From JAHEME01 sp034435035 (GTDB lineage: Bacteria; Chloroflexota; Anaerolineae; Aggregatilineales; UBA3940), in assembly GCA_034435035.1 (NCBI GenBank), contig DAOTXW010000062.1:89611-153610 (forward strand): 64,000 bases of DNA, in the 5' to 3' direction. The notes below the pieces were generated by a model. It was not told the origin of the DNA, made no database searches, and saw only the letters and a program-made list of their open reading frames with translations. Within the stretch, counting starts at the first letter, position 1, and the number at the start of each line of letters is the position of its first letter. This document shows, in pieces, positions 1 to 8,449 of this stretch. The translations under genes were made by a program, and so were the position numbers.

Positions 1-950
1 ACAACCATCGTGCCGTCTTCCAGGTATCCTACCCCCTGCCCGAGCTCGCGCCCTTCCTGGATGATGTTGATCTCCATCTCTTCGCCCGGCAGGAACACGG
101 TCTTGACGGCATTGGCCAGATCATTGACATTAAGAACCAGCACGCCCTGCAGCTCGGCGATGCGATTCAGGTTGAAGTCATTGGTGACGATAGCGCAGCG
201 CATTTGCTTAGCCAGAACGATCAGCTTCTCATCCACGCTGTCCACGCCCTCTACATCCATATCCGTGACGCGGACCGGCACCAGCGACTCTTTCTGCAGC
301 CGGTTCAGCATATCCAGCCCACGGCGCCCGCGGTTTCGCCGCAGCGAATCAGACGAGTCGGCGATGTGCTGAAGCTCGCTCAGGACGAAGTTCGGGACCA
401 GCATCGGCCCCATGATGAAACCGGTCTGGCTGATATCGGCGATACGTCCATCAATGATCACGCTGGTATCCAGCAGGATCTGGCGGCTGGGGGTCAGCCC
501 GCCATCATTGCTGGATCCCAGGGTCAGGCTGGGGAACTGGCCGCGGAACAGTTCAAAGACGTCCCGGCGGCGCATGGCAAAGATGGCTGTGCCGAAATAT
601 CCGAATACGATGGCAGAGATGATCGGCAGGATCGAACGATACGGTTGTGGCAGCAGCGAGAGCGGGAGCGCCAGCAGCGCCGCAATCCCAAGGCCGATCA
701 CCAGCCCCACGACGCCGGCTACCAGCTGCTGGGCAGGCAGACCACTTAGATAGCGGCGCAGCGAACGCGCCGGGCGGGTGGTGAAGTGAGGGGTCAGGAT
801 CAGGCCAAACAGAGCCCCGATCAGGCAGACCACCAGCGCCCAAATTTCTGGCGGGTCGCCAGCAATTTCCGCCATTCGCACGCCCAGATTAAGGCCGCCG
901 AAGGCAAGGACAATCATCCCGATCAGGCGCAGCAGGAACTCGAAGCTCAT
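1..950 (-). CDS. PIN/TRAM-domain membrane protein (YacL type), 3' end cut by the window edge
   Basis: The frame starts at ATG 950 and runs off the left edge, giving 316 codons. Four hydrophobic segments occupy roughly residues 1-130. A PIN nuclease-like domain follows, opening with LLDTSVIIDGRI and carrying later acidic residues (DEKL, TNDFNLNRIA). The start of a TRAM-like RNA-binding domain (GEEMEINIIQEGRELGQGVG) is visible before the cut. This order matches the YacL family, integral membrane PIN/TRAM proteins of unknown function in Gram-positive bacteria and Chloroflexota. A nuclease role is inferred from the fold only. The C-terminus lies outside the window. Confidence 0.88.
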   Translation of the reverse strand, partial: MSFEFLLRLIGMIVLAFGGLNLGVRMAEIAGDPPEIWALVVCLIGALFGLILTPHFTTRPARSLRRYLSGLPAQQLVAGVVGLVIGLGIAALLALPLSLLPQPYRSILPIISAIVFGYFGTAIFAMRRRDVFELFRGQFPSLTLGSSNDGGLTPSRQILLDTSVIIDGRIADISQTGFIMGPMLVPNFVLSELQHIADSSDSLRRNRGRRGLDMLNRLQKESLVPVRVTDMDVEGVDSVDEKLIVLAKQMRCAIVTNDFNLNRIAELQGVLVLNVNDLANAVKTVFLPGEEMEINIIQEGRELGQGVGYLEDGTMV

Positions 951-1122
951 TGAATCTCAGGCCGCATAAGGTGTGTAAAAAATTAACGGCAGACTGCTGA
1001 CGGCCCCGGTGTTCCGGGCTGACCCGGTGCAGCCGCCTGGCATGCCATCTGAAGCGGTGCAGCGACTGAGGCGTCGTTCTTCCCGACCATCAGATTCTAA
1101 CATACTGAGTTGAGCCGGGCAA
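951..1122. other. Intergenic spacer, no gene seen
   Basis: About 170 bases separate the zinc-ribbon gene from the downstream PIN gene on the minus strand. It holds a short AT-rich run (GTAAAAAATTAA near 975) and a small GC-rich inverted repeat near 1002-1016. I cannot assign a clear promoter or terminator. Confidence 0.4.
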
Positions 1123-1353
1123 TCAGACGCTGTCTGCCGGGCCAGGCGCGAGGTTGTCCTCTGGCCAGCCCTCTGCGTCAGGCTCGGCCGGCATGTAGCC
1201 GAGCGTCGGCGGGTGCAGGGCGATGACTTCCAGCGAGGTATGGCACTCCGGACACGTCACCGGATCCCACAGCCTGGCATTGCTCTTGAGCCAGATGCGC
1301 GCCAGGCATTCAGGACAACGAGTTTTCAACTGCCCGCTCTCGGAATATCTCAT
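1123..1353 (-). CDS. LysW-like zinc-ribbon protein (76 aa)
   Basis: Two CxxC pairs (CPEC near residue 14 and CPEC near residue 35) form a zinc ribbon. They are followed by LEVIALHPPTL, which closely resembles LysW (CPDCGAELEVVSLDPLRL), the carrier protein of lysine/arginine biosynthesis. LysW ends in EDWGE, whose terminal Glu carries the substrate. Here the chain reads EGWPED and then continues about 12 residues to a different C-terminus. A carrier role by the known mechanism is therefore unlikely, and the function is unknown. It lies 75 bases downstream of the glycosyltransferase gene on the same strand. No strong ribosome-binding site is visible. Confidence 0.7.
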   Translation of the reverse strand: MRYSESGQLKTRCPECLARIWLKSNARLWDPVTCPECHTSLEVIALHPPTLGYMPAEPDAEGWPEDNLAPGPADSV

Positions 1354-1428
1354 CTCGCTGTAGTTCCTGCGCCGATGTCAGGGGCATTCAGGTTGTATCA
1401 GGTCGTTGAAGCGGCGCATCAGCCTCCG

Positions 1429-2511
1429 TCAGGTTGCGTTCGTCATGGCCAGCAGGAAACGGCGCGCCGCCTCCGCCGTCTGTGTCCAGGTAGGATGGTT
1501 CTCGAAGCGGGCGCGTGCCGCCACGCCCATCGCGGCCAGGCGTTCCCGATCGTCGATCAACTGCTGGATACGCCGGGCCAGCGCCGCGCTGTCTTCTGGC
1601 GCTACAAGAAACCCTGTCTTCCCATCGGTAATGATCTCGTGTGCGGCGCCGGCCGTCGTGGCAACAGCTGGCAGACCGTAGGCCATCCCCTCCAGGTAAG
1701 CGATGCCGAAGCCCTCGTAAGACGAAGGAATGGCGATGACATGGCTCCGGGTGAGATAGAGAGCCAGATCGTCGCCGGAAAGCGGGCCGGTGAGTGACAC
1801 CCACTTTTGAAGGCCCAGGCGCCGGATCTGGCGCAGGATAGATCGCGTATAGCCGGGGTTGGCCGAAGTGCTCCCCGCTGCCGACAGCCGCCAGCTCCCC
1901 GGCTTGAGCGATGCCAGCGCGTCCAGAAGGGTGTGCAGCCCTTTGCGCGGGATCAGGTTGCCCAGGAAGAACAGGCGCAGGGGGCCTGGTTCACGGGCGC
2001 GAGTCGCAATCTGCGCGGCGTTCAGCCCGGCTCCCGGGCGATCCCCGGCCGGATAGGCGATCAGGCCCGGCTGGCTGCGGCCAGCAACCTGTTCGACAAC
2101 TCCCTGGGTGGTGCGGCTGTTGAAAATGAAACCATCGACGGATTGCAGGTAAAGGCGCTCGATCGGTCGATAGAGTGCATTCTGCCAGACTGGCCGCATC
2201 TCGCTGCTGCGCAGGTGATGTACCACCGAGACAATCGGATATGGACGCGGCGTCAGGCGGCGGTTCATCAGGAAAAGGGATGGGTGGCACAGCTCATCCT
2301 GCAGTAGCACATCCATGCTCGCTGAGCGCAGGCGCTGGAGGAGTCCCGGGGCAGCATTGTGCGCCAGGTGAACCCCATACATTTTGTATGGCAGGGAAAA
2401 CACCTCCACCTGATCGCCGGATGCACGCCAATGCTCCACCAGGATGCGATCATACAGATATCCACCCGACAGCGTATCAAGGCTGCCGTAGATGATGAGC
2501 CCGACGCGCAT
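1429..2511 (-). CDS. GT4-family glycosyltransferase
   Basis: This 360-residue protein has a GT-B fold. The N-terminal domain opens with MRVGLIIYGSLDTLSGGYLY. The C-terminal nucleotide-sugar domain contains FLGNLIPRKG (about 182-191) and the E-x7-E motif with E266 and E274 (SYEGFGIAYLEGM), followed by GLPAVATTAGAAHEI. This is typical of retaining GT4 transferases that extend surface glycans in the cytoplasm. The start codon follows the stop of the PTPS-family gene by 4 bases, which suggests translational coupling; no Shine-Dalgarno is seen. Donor and acceptor cannot be read from the sequence. Confidence 0.92.
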   Translation of the reverse strand: MRVGLIIYGSLDTLSGGYLYDRILVEHWRASGDQVEVFSLPYKMYGVHLAHNAAPGLLQRLRSASMDVLLQDELCHPSLFLMNRRLTPRPYPIVSVVHHLRSSEMRPVWQNALYRPIERLYLQSVDGFIFNSRTTQGVVEQVAGRSQPGLIAYPAGDRPGAGLNAAQIATRAREPGPLRLFFLGNLIPRKGLHTLLDALASLKPGSWRLSAAGSTSANPGYTRSILRQIRRLGLQKWVSLTGPLSGDDLALYLTRSHVIAIPSSYEGFGIAYLEGMAYGLPAVATTAGAAHEIITDGKTGFLVAPEDSAALARRIQQLIDDRERLAAMGVAARARFENHPTWTQTAEAARRFLLAMTNAT

Positions 2512-2515
2512 AAGA

Positions 2516-2893
2516 TTACAGCGCCTGACGGTAAGATGCCCAGGCGATATCGTTTTCCCAGATCACAACCGATAGTGCGGTCAGGGTCTGCGTCTGAATC
2601 CGGTTTGCCATCTTCAGGCAAATGATGCGGCAGAAATGCTCAATGCTTGGGTTGAGTCCGGCAAACTCCGCCAGATCGTTCAGGGTGCGATCCCGGTAGC
2701 TTTCCACCAGGGCATTGAGGTGCTGCTCGACCTCGACGATATCGACCAGGTAGCCATGCTGATCGAGGTGAGTGCCCTCCAGGCGCAGTTCCAGGCGGTA
2801 ATGATGAGAATGCAGCTGATTCTCCGCCCCCCAGTCTCCACCGATCAGGTAATGCTGAGCTACGAAGTCGCGCTGCACGGCGAGTGAATACAT
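2516..2893 (-). CDS. 6-pyruvoyl-tetrahydropterin synthase / QueD-family protein with altered active site
   Basis: I chose ATG 2893 (125 aa) because GGAGAG sits 7 bases upstream; an ATG 15 bases earlier has no such site. The T-fold signature is present: FVAQHYL (H14) and LHSHHYR (H28, H30) give the three zinc ligands, with later TLN, NPSIEHF and a WEN Glu. The catalytic Cys of QueD, four residues before the first His of the HxH pair, is Glu24. The usual Asp-His of the LDHxxLN motif reads RDRTLN. A Glu at the Cys position is known from PTPS-III proteins that make 6-hydroxymethyl-dihydropterin. The substrate here is unproven. It forms a two-gene unit with the glycosyltransferase. Confidence 0.8.
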   Translation of the reverse strand: MYSLAVQRDFVAQHYLIGGDWGAENQLHSHHYRLELRLEGTHLDQHGYLVDIVEVEQHLNALVESYRDRTLNDLAEFAGLNPSIEHFCRIICLKMANRIQTQTLTALSVVIWENDIAWASYRQAL

Positions 2894-2984
2894 TGAAGCG
2901 CTCTCCATATCAGGGATGTCGTCAGTCCGGCGATCAAGAGTTTACCCGACCGCATTCGCCAGGCCCATCAGCAAAGGCCATGGG

Positions 2985-3656
2985 TCAGCTCTGCGGGGGA
3001 CGCAGGCGAGGGTAAAACGGGCATCGATATCCCATATGATTGGCGCAGGCCGCCTGTCCCTCTGGCGAAAGCCGAATGCCCGCCTGCTCCAGCATGTGAC
3101 CGACATAGCAAAGCGGGAGGCCAACCACGGTTGCATAGCAGCCATCGAACGCCTCGGCCGGGTTGAAGCCGGGGTGCTGGATGGCATAGCCCCCTGCTTT
3201 GTCAAACGGATCCCCGGTCGCAATGTAGGCGGCGACCTCATCATCGGTGTAATGGCGCATGGCCACCGGGCTGGCCGGCGCGGCCAGCTGGCTGAGCCCG
3301 GTCTCCGAGTTGAGAAGGGCGACAGCTGTGATAACCCGATGCGTACGACCCCGCAGCCGTCTCAACATGGCTTCCGCCTCGCCGCTGTCGCCGGGCTTAC
3401 CCAGGACATCCATTCCATCAACCACGATCGTATCCGCGGCCAGGATCAGCGCCGGGGCGTTCAGTCTTGCCGCGACCGACCATGACTTTTCCAGGCTGAG
3501 CCGGCAGGCGTAGGCTTCCGGGCTTTCGCCGGGGTAGCGGGATTCATCCACCCGGGATGCGAGGGTCTGAAAACCAACTCCCAGCAGGGCCAGAAGCTCG
3601 CGTCGGCGAGGGGATTCGGATGCCAGGATCAGCGGGAGGGATGAAGTATCGGGCAT
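2985..3656 (-). CDS. maf: Maf family nucleoside triphosphate pyrophosphatase
   Basis: The 223-residue protein starts at ATG 3656, just before the family N-terminus LILASESPRRRELL. The frame stays open upstream but that extension lacks family similarity. SPRR, AADTIVV (catalytic Asp region), LGKPGD, LRGRTHRVITAV and DKAGGYAIQ are the standard Maf motifs. GGYAIQ is closest to the dTTP/UTP-preferring branch (YhdE-like). Maf proteins hydrolyse non-canonical or excess NTPs to NMP and pyrophosphate, or affect septum formation. The gene is divergent from the glycosyltransferase that begins at 3802. Confidence 0.93.
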   Translation of the reverse strand: MPDTSSLPLILASESPRRRELLALLGVGFQTLASRVDESRYPGESPEAYACRLSLEKSWSVAARLNAPALILAADTIVVDGMDVLGKPGDSGEAEAMLRRLRGRTHRVITAVALLNSETGLSQLAAPASPVAMRHYTDDEVAAYIATGDPFDKAGGYAIQHPGFNPAEAFDGCYATVVGLPLCYVGHMLEQAGIRLSPEGQAACANHMGYRCPFYPRLRPPQS

Positions 3657-3713
3657 AGAAGCTGTATCGTTTCGCGCAGGTTTGCAGTTGCAGTGTAAAG
3701 CCAGGCGATCCCC

Positions 3714-3719
3714 TATAAT
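3714..3719 (+). promoter_or_regulatory. Candidate -10 box in the maf / glycosyltransferase divergent spacer
   Basis: A perfect TATAAT lies 83 bases upstream of the glycosyltransferase start. The best -35 candidate (TTGCAG, 3688-3693) is 20 bases away, longer than optimal, so this is only a likely promoter. Confidence 0.4.
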
Positions 3720-3801
3720 AGGACATCCGCCCGTGCCTGACCATACAGGATTGGCGGGATCATGACAAGTTGTCATCTGCATCGATCTGAGTTGGCTGCA
3801 T

Positions 3802-5004
3802 ATGAAGCCGATGGATCAGTCAGACAGCCAGGCGCTGCGCATCTTCCTGGGGACTGCGGAAGTGGCCAGTGTGATGTACACCTATGCCCGGGGATTTGCT
3901 GCTCTGGGGTGCAGACCCTACACACTGATTACCGCGCGAAACCCCTTCTACCCGGATTATCCCTACGATCGGGTGATTCTCGCCAATCAGCGGCTGGCCG
4001 CCGGCTCCGGGCTGTTCATCCGGATCGCCAGAAGGCTGCTCAAAACAACGGGGCTGGCAGCCGAGTTCCTCAAAGCAGCGCTGACCCATGATATATTTGT
4101 GTTTTTGTTCGGCTCGTCACTCCTCCCGCGCAGGCTGGACTATAGATGGCTCCGGCTGCTCGGCAAGCCGATCGTCTGCGTCTTTCTGGGCAGCGATATC
4201 CGCTATGGGCCAGCATTCGAGCAGGAGATGTCCAGCCTGGGCGTTGCCGACGAAATCCGCCCATTTATCGACTACGTCAACAGCCTGCCGAACTCCTCCT
4301 ACCGGTCCAAGCGCTCGATTATCGCCAGCGCGGAACGCAACGCTTCCCTGATCCTCTCTCAGCCGGGATTCGGGCAGCTGCAGACCCGCCCCTACATGCG
4401 CGTGACGATCCCCATCGATCTGAGTCTCTTCGAATTCCATGTACCGGATCGAAAAGTCCCGCTGGTGCTGCATGCCCCCAGCAATCGCTCAGTCAAAGGA
4501 ACTGACGTAGTGATGGCCTCCGTTGACCAGCTCAGGAGGGAAGGAGTCCAGTTCGAGTTTCAGTTGATCGAAAACACCCCCCATAGCGATCTGCGCAGGC
4601 TGCTGGCCGCCTCGGACATTGTGGTTGATGAACTGTATTCAGAGACGATTGGCGTCCTGTCCACAGAAGCAATGGCAGCAGGTAATGCGGTGCTGGTGCG
4701 ATATATGCCGGAATATGCGAAGGTGCCGGCAGACTGCCCGGCGATCAACGTGAACCGCAGCACACTGACCGATCATCTGCGGCAGATCATCCGGGATCGT
4801 GAACTGCGCCGCCGTCTGGCGTTTGAAGGCCGCGCCTTTGTCGAAGCCCATCACGATCATGTGCTGATTGCCCGGCAGATCCTGCAATGGCTGCAAGCCG
4901 GCGAGGCGCAGGCCTTTGACTTTGTGCCTGACTTCTACAGGCAGCTGCGTTTGCCCGATCAGAAGGCTGCCGGCGGTCGAGCGCCTCAACGAAAGGGCAG
5001 ATAG
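3802..5004 (+). CDS. Glycosyltransferase-like protein (GT-B, family 1/4 type)
   Basis: This 400-residue cytoplasmic protein has an N-terminal domain (TAEVASVMYTYARGF...ALGC) and a C-terminal half with VLHAPSNRSVKGTD, IVVDELYSETIGVLSTEAMAAGNAV and a helical tail, the usual order of GT-B transferases. The ETIGVLSTEAM stretch corresponds to the E-x7-E donor region of GT4 enzymes. The GTG start of the flippase follows its stop by 6 bases, so the pair is probably cotranscribed and works in the same polysaccharide pathway. Sugar specificity is unknown. Confidence 0.8.
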   Translation: MKPMDQSDSQALRIFLGTAEVASVMYTYARGFAALGCRPYTLITARNPFYPDYPYDRVILANQRLAAGSGLFIRIARRLLKTTGLAAEFLKAALTHDIFVFLFGSSLLPRRLDYRWLRLLGKPIVCVFLGSDIRYGPAFEQEMSSLGVADEIRPFIDYVNSLPNSSYRSKRSIIASAERNASLILSQPGFGQLQTRPYMRVTIPIDLSLFEFHVPDRKVPLVLHAPSNRSVKGTDVVMASVDQLRREGVQFEFQLIENTPHSDLRRLLAASDIVVDELYSETIGVLSTEAMAAGNAVLVRYMPEYAKVPADCPAINVNRSTLTDHLRQIIRDRELRRRLAFEGRAFVEAHHDHVLIARQILQWLQAGEAQAFDFVPDFYRQLRLPDQKAAGGRAPQRKGR

Positions 5005-5010
5005 GCTTCA

Positions 5011-6456
5011 GTGCTCAGGCAGTTTCTCAGGGACGCGATCATCTATGGGGCCGCCAATTTCCTGACGCGCGGCATTAATTTTATCCTGCTGCCGATCTAT
5101 ACCCGCTGGCTGACTCCCGCCGACTACGGGGTGATCGATACTTTTGCTATCTTTCAGACGCTGATCAGCCTGACGGTGCCCCTGGAGATTGGCCAGGGGT
5201 TTGCTCGCTACTTTCCAGAGGCATCCACCACTTCGGAGCGGCAGGAGTATGCCGCCTCGACGCTGCTCTTTACCATCTTTGTCTACTCCATCTTCCTGGC
5301 GGCGGCGCTGCTCCTTCCCGGGGTGATGTCTGCTACCCTTCTGGATTCCCCGGAACGGGTTGACCTGGCGCGCCTGATGGCGGTTGCTATCTGGTTCAAC
5401 GGCCTGTTCTACTTTGTACAGAGTCATCTGCGCTGGGGGCTGAACCCGAGAGGTTATGCGATCACCAGCATCCTTTTCAGCCTGGTGGCCGCGCTGGCAG
5501 CGATCGTCGCTGTGACCGTACTGCGGCTGGGCGTGACGGGCGTGCTGTACGGGCAGCTGACCGGGAGTATCACGGCCGCCTTGCTGGGCTTCTACTTCGT
5601 TCGGGGGGAGTACCGGCTGGTATTCAGTGTGGGGAAGCTCAGGCATATGCTGGCATTCTCTGTGCCGCTGGTTCCTTCCAGCATTGGCGTATTTCTTGCC
5701 AGCTATGTGGACCGCATCGCCATCAAGGAGATCCTGTCTCTGTCAGAGATGGGATTGTTCGGCGTGGGGTACCGTATTGCCTCCATCGTGTCTCTGGCCC
5801 TCATTGGCTTCCAGAATGCCATCACGCCGATACTGTACACCCGCTATGAGGAGGCCGGGGCTCCCCGCGAGCTGGCCCGTATCTTTCGCTATTTCAGCGC
5901 GTTTGCGCTGCTGCTGTTCATGAGCCTTTCGATGTTCGCGCCCGAGTTGATGGTGATCCTGACCGCCCCCGAGTATTACCCGGCAGCCAGCGTTGTCCCC
6001 ATTCTGGTGCCGGCGCTGCTTTTCTCGGGGATGTATATCTTCGCGCCCGGTTTGTCGATACAGAAGAAGACCGGAGCCATCGCGATCATCAATATCCTCG
6101 GGGGGGTATTGAACACTGGGCTGAATCTGCTGCTGATCCCGCTCTATGGGATCACCGGATCGGCGCTGGCGACCCTGATCAGCGCATTCTGCGCCTTCAG
6201 CCTGAACATGATTTACAGCCAGAGGAGCTATTTTGTCCCTCACCAATGGCGGACCCTCATCGCAAGTATGGCGGTCGCTGGCATCGCAGTCTGGCTTGGC
6301 TCGCAGATTCATGCCCCACTGCTGCTGGCTTTAGCGCTGAAGGTCCCCCTGATCCTGCTGGCGGCTGCTCTGATAGTCGCACTCCGTTTGGTCACGGCTG
6401 CGGAGATTCTGCAGGGGCTGGCTGCCGCAGCAAGACGGCTGGGCCTGGTGCGCTGA
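5011..6456 (+). CDS. Wzx-type polysaccharide flippase (MOP superfamily)
   Basis: The GTG at 5011 is preceded by AAAGGGCAG and gives 481 residues with about 12-14 hydrophobic helices. The N-terminus AANFLTRGINFILLPIYTRWLTPADYGVIDTF is typical of Wzx/MATE-like lipid-linked oligosaccharide flippases, which move undecaprenyl-linked repeat units across the membrane. It sits next to a glycosyltransferase and faces the convergent WbuX module, which supports a surface glycan locus. No polymerase (Wzy) or ligase is visible in the window. Confidence 0.9.
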   Translation: MLRQFLRDAIIYGAANFLTRGINFILLPIYTRWLTPADYGVIDTFAIFQTLISLTVPLEIGQGFARYFPEASTTSERQEYAASTLLFTIFVYSIFLAAALLLPGVMSATLLDSPERVDLARLMAVAIWFNGLFYFVQSHLRWGLNPRGYAITSILFSLVAALAAIVAVTVLRLGVTGVLYGQLTGSITAALLGFYFVRGEYRLVFSVGKLRHMLAFSVPLVPSSIGVFLASYVDRIAIKEILSLSEMGLFGVGYRIASIVSLALIGFQNAITPILYTRYEEAGAPRELARIFRYFSAFALLLFMSLSMFAPELMVILTAPEYYPAASVVPILVPALLFSGMYIFAPGLSIQKKTGAIAIINILGGVLNTGLNLLLIPLYGITGSALATLISAFCAFSLNMIYSQRSYFVPHQWRTLIASMAVAGIAVWLGSQIHAPLLLALALKVPLILLAAALIVALRLVTAAEILQGLAAAARRLGLVR

Positions 6457-6528
6457 CGGCCCACCGGGCTATGCCTTCGGCATTCGCGTTACCCGCACCG
6501 GCGGGATCAGCGCAGCGCAGCCCCGGCA

Positions 6529-7674
6529 TCATCGGGAAGGCGGCAGGGGATCGGGAGCGGTGAACTTGATGTAGAAGCTCTTGGGAACTCTGTTCAGCTT
6601 GTACAACAGCCAGAACAGGGGGCGCAGCCTTTCAAAGACCGGCTTGTAGGTCTTGAAATCGCGGTAGGTCCGCCGGGGCAGGTTCATGATGGCTTCGAAC
6701 TCGTCGTCCGTGAACCCCAGCCGCTTTTTGACCATCTCGATGAGTTCCGGATCGTAGGGCTGCGGCTGGGCGATCAGATCAAGGCCCTGCTCACGGGTCA
6801 TCTGCCCTGAGCGTACCATCGCGGCATAGCCCAGCAGCCGTGTATCGATGCCGTAGCGCTTTGGCATGAAGTAAGTGTGCCAGAACGCAGTAAAGCGATT
6901 TTCCAGATGGTGGCCCCCATACCATTCCCAGCCCAGTTCCCGGGTCAGAAAGGCCATCGCGTCCTTTTTGACATAGTCAACATAGTAAAGTGGGCGGATC
7001 TTCTTCAGCCCGGTGATAATTGTCCAGCGCAGGAAGTTGTAAAGGGAGAGGTTAGGGTACGTCTTAAGCGGCATTGTCCCATACTGCCGCTGCACACTCT
7101 CGATATACTTACCATCCATATAGATCCAGCCCAGCGGCGCCACTCCTTCGGTGCGGAATGAGTGCCCCTCAAACAGATACTTGATCCCATGCTCCTCAGC
7201 GGCTCTGTTAAGCACCACAGCCAGGCCGATATCGGTGGGCGATTCGACGTCGGGAACGCCGGCTTTGAGAAAGGAGCGGTAAATATCATCATACTCTTTG
7301 TTATCAACCACATAGGTGTAAAGGTCCACATCCAGCCGGTCAAGTACATCGTGGATATTCTCAACGGCAACCGTCGAATCCCACGTATTGTCGAAATGCA
7401 CGGCCAGGGGCCGTAGACCGAGCTCTTTGGCAAGATACAGTGTGTAGGACGAATCACAACCCCCACTTACCCCGACGACCACATCATACGGCTTACCCCG
7501 TCCTGCACGCTTGATGTCTGCTGCAATAGCCTCCAACCGCCGCCGCCCCTCTTCGCCGGTGGGATATTCGCGCTCCAGGCCGTCGTGCATGTGGCAATAG
7601 TTGCAAACCCCTGCCGCATCAAACGTGATGTTAGGGACTGTTTCGTCGTACAGACATCGCGAGCAGCGCCGCAT
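6529..7674 (-). CDS. wbuX: N-acetyl sugar amidotransferase (WbuX/WbpG type)
   Basis: The protein has 381 residues. Two CxxC pairs near the N-terminus (CSRC, CNYC) precede an ATP pyrophosphatase PP-loop, VVGVSGGCDSSYTLYLA, near residue 67. The family converts an N-acetyl sugar to an acetamidino sugar for O-antigen or flagellin glycans, using ammonia from a HisH/HisF-like pair. Its ATG shares one base with the TAA of the HisF-like gene (TAATG), so translation is coupled. The three-gene order HisH-like, HisF-like, amidotransferase is the established WbuY-WbuZ-WbuX arrangement. Acceptor sugar genes are not seen nearby. Confidence 0.93.
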   Translation of the reverse strand: MRRCSRCLYDETVPNITFDAAGVCNYCHMHDGLEREYPTGEEGRRRLEAIAADIKRAGRGKPYDVVVGVSGGCDSSYTLYLAKELGLRPLAVHFDNTWDSTVAVENIHDVLDRLDVDLYTYVVDNKEYDDIYRSFLKAGVPDVESPTDIGLAVVLNRAAEEHGIKYLFEGHSFRTEGVAPLGWIYMDGKYIESVQRQYGTMPLKTYPNLSLYNFLRWTIITGLKKIRPLYYVDYVKKDAMAFLTRELGWEWYGGHHLENRFTAFWHTYFMPKRYGIDTRLLGYAAMVRSGQMTREQGLDLIAQPQPYDPELIEMVKKRLGFTDDEFEAIMNLPRRTYRDFKTYKPVFERLRPLFWLLYKLNRVPKSFYIKFTAPDPLPPSR

Positions 7675-8447
7675 TATGCCACTCCTTGGCCCAGTGTCTT
7701 TTCGAGCCTGTCCCGGGCCGGGAAGTTGATCAGCACCGCCCGGTTGCGTCCAAAGTAGACCAGCATGCTGCCGGCGGCGCAGGCGGATGCGCCGCCCTCG
7801 CGCACAGCCTGCCCGAAGTCTTCGACCTTACCGGCGCCCCCGCAGGCGATCACGGGGATGGTCACCGCCGTGGCAACCGACCGGATCAGATCGACGTCAT
7901 AGCCCGCCTGTGTACCGTCGCGGTCGATGGAGGTCAGCAGGATTTCGCCCGCGCCGCGGCGTTCCAGGTCAATCGCGTGCTGCACCGGGTCGAGCCCGGT
8001 AGGCTGGCGCCCGCCGCGGGTGAATACTTCGTAGCGCCCCGGAGCCTGCTGGCGCACATCGATGGAGGCCACCACGGCCTGGCTGCCGAACCGATCCGCA
8101 GCGGCCTGGATGAAGGTGGGGTTCTCATGCAAATAGGTATTGATGGCGATCTTCTCAATGCCTAGGCTGAAGATCTCCTTGGCATCCGCCAGATCGCGTA
8201 TACCGCCCCCATAGGTAACGGGCATGAAGCACTCGCTGGCGATCTCGGCGAGTATCTTGAACGGCGGCTTTCGATTCTGTGGGGTGGCATCAATATCCAG
8301 GAAGATCAGCTCATCCACTTCCTTCTCGTTGTAGATGCGGATGGCATTGATCGGATCGCCGATGTAGCCCGGATTCTGGAAGCGAACCGTCTTGACCAGA
8401 GCGCTTTCCTTCAACAGCAGGCATGGCATTACCCGGGGGATCAGCAT
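7674..8447 (-). CDS. wbuZ: HisF-like ammonia-channelling subunit WbuZ
   Basis: This 257-residue TIM barrel resembles HisF, but with VKTVRFQNPGYIGDPINAI and FLDIDAT, the hallmarks of glycosyl-amidation WbuZ proteins rather than histidine HisF. The HisF general acid/base Asp11 is Leu here (CLLLKES), while the second Asp in ASIDV remains. It therefore probably only forms the ammonia tunnel with the glutaminase. It starts 2 bases after the glutaminase stop and overlaps the amidotransferase start. No other his gene is in the window, which fits a glycan role. Confidence 0.9.
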   Translation of the reverse strand: MLIPRVMPCLLLKESALVKTVRFQNPGYIGDPINAIRIYNEKEVDELIFLDIDATPQNRKPPFKILAEIASECFMPVTYGGGIRDLADAKEIFSLGIEKIAINTYLHENPTFIQAAADRFGSQAVVASIDVRQQAPGRYEVFTRGGRQPTGLDPVQHAIDLERRGAGEILLTSIDRDGTQAGYDVDLIRSVATAVTIPVIACGGAGKVEDFGQAVREGGASACAAGSMLVYFGRNRAVLINFPARDRLEKTLGQGVA

Positions 8448-8449
8448 GA

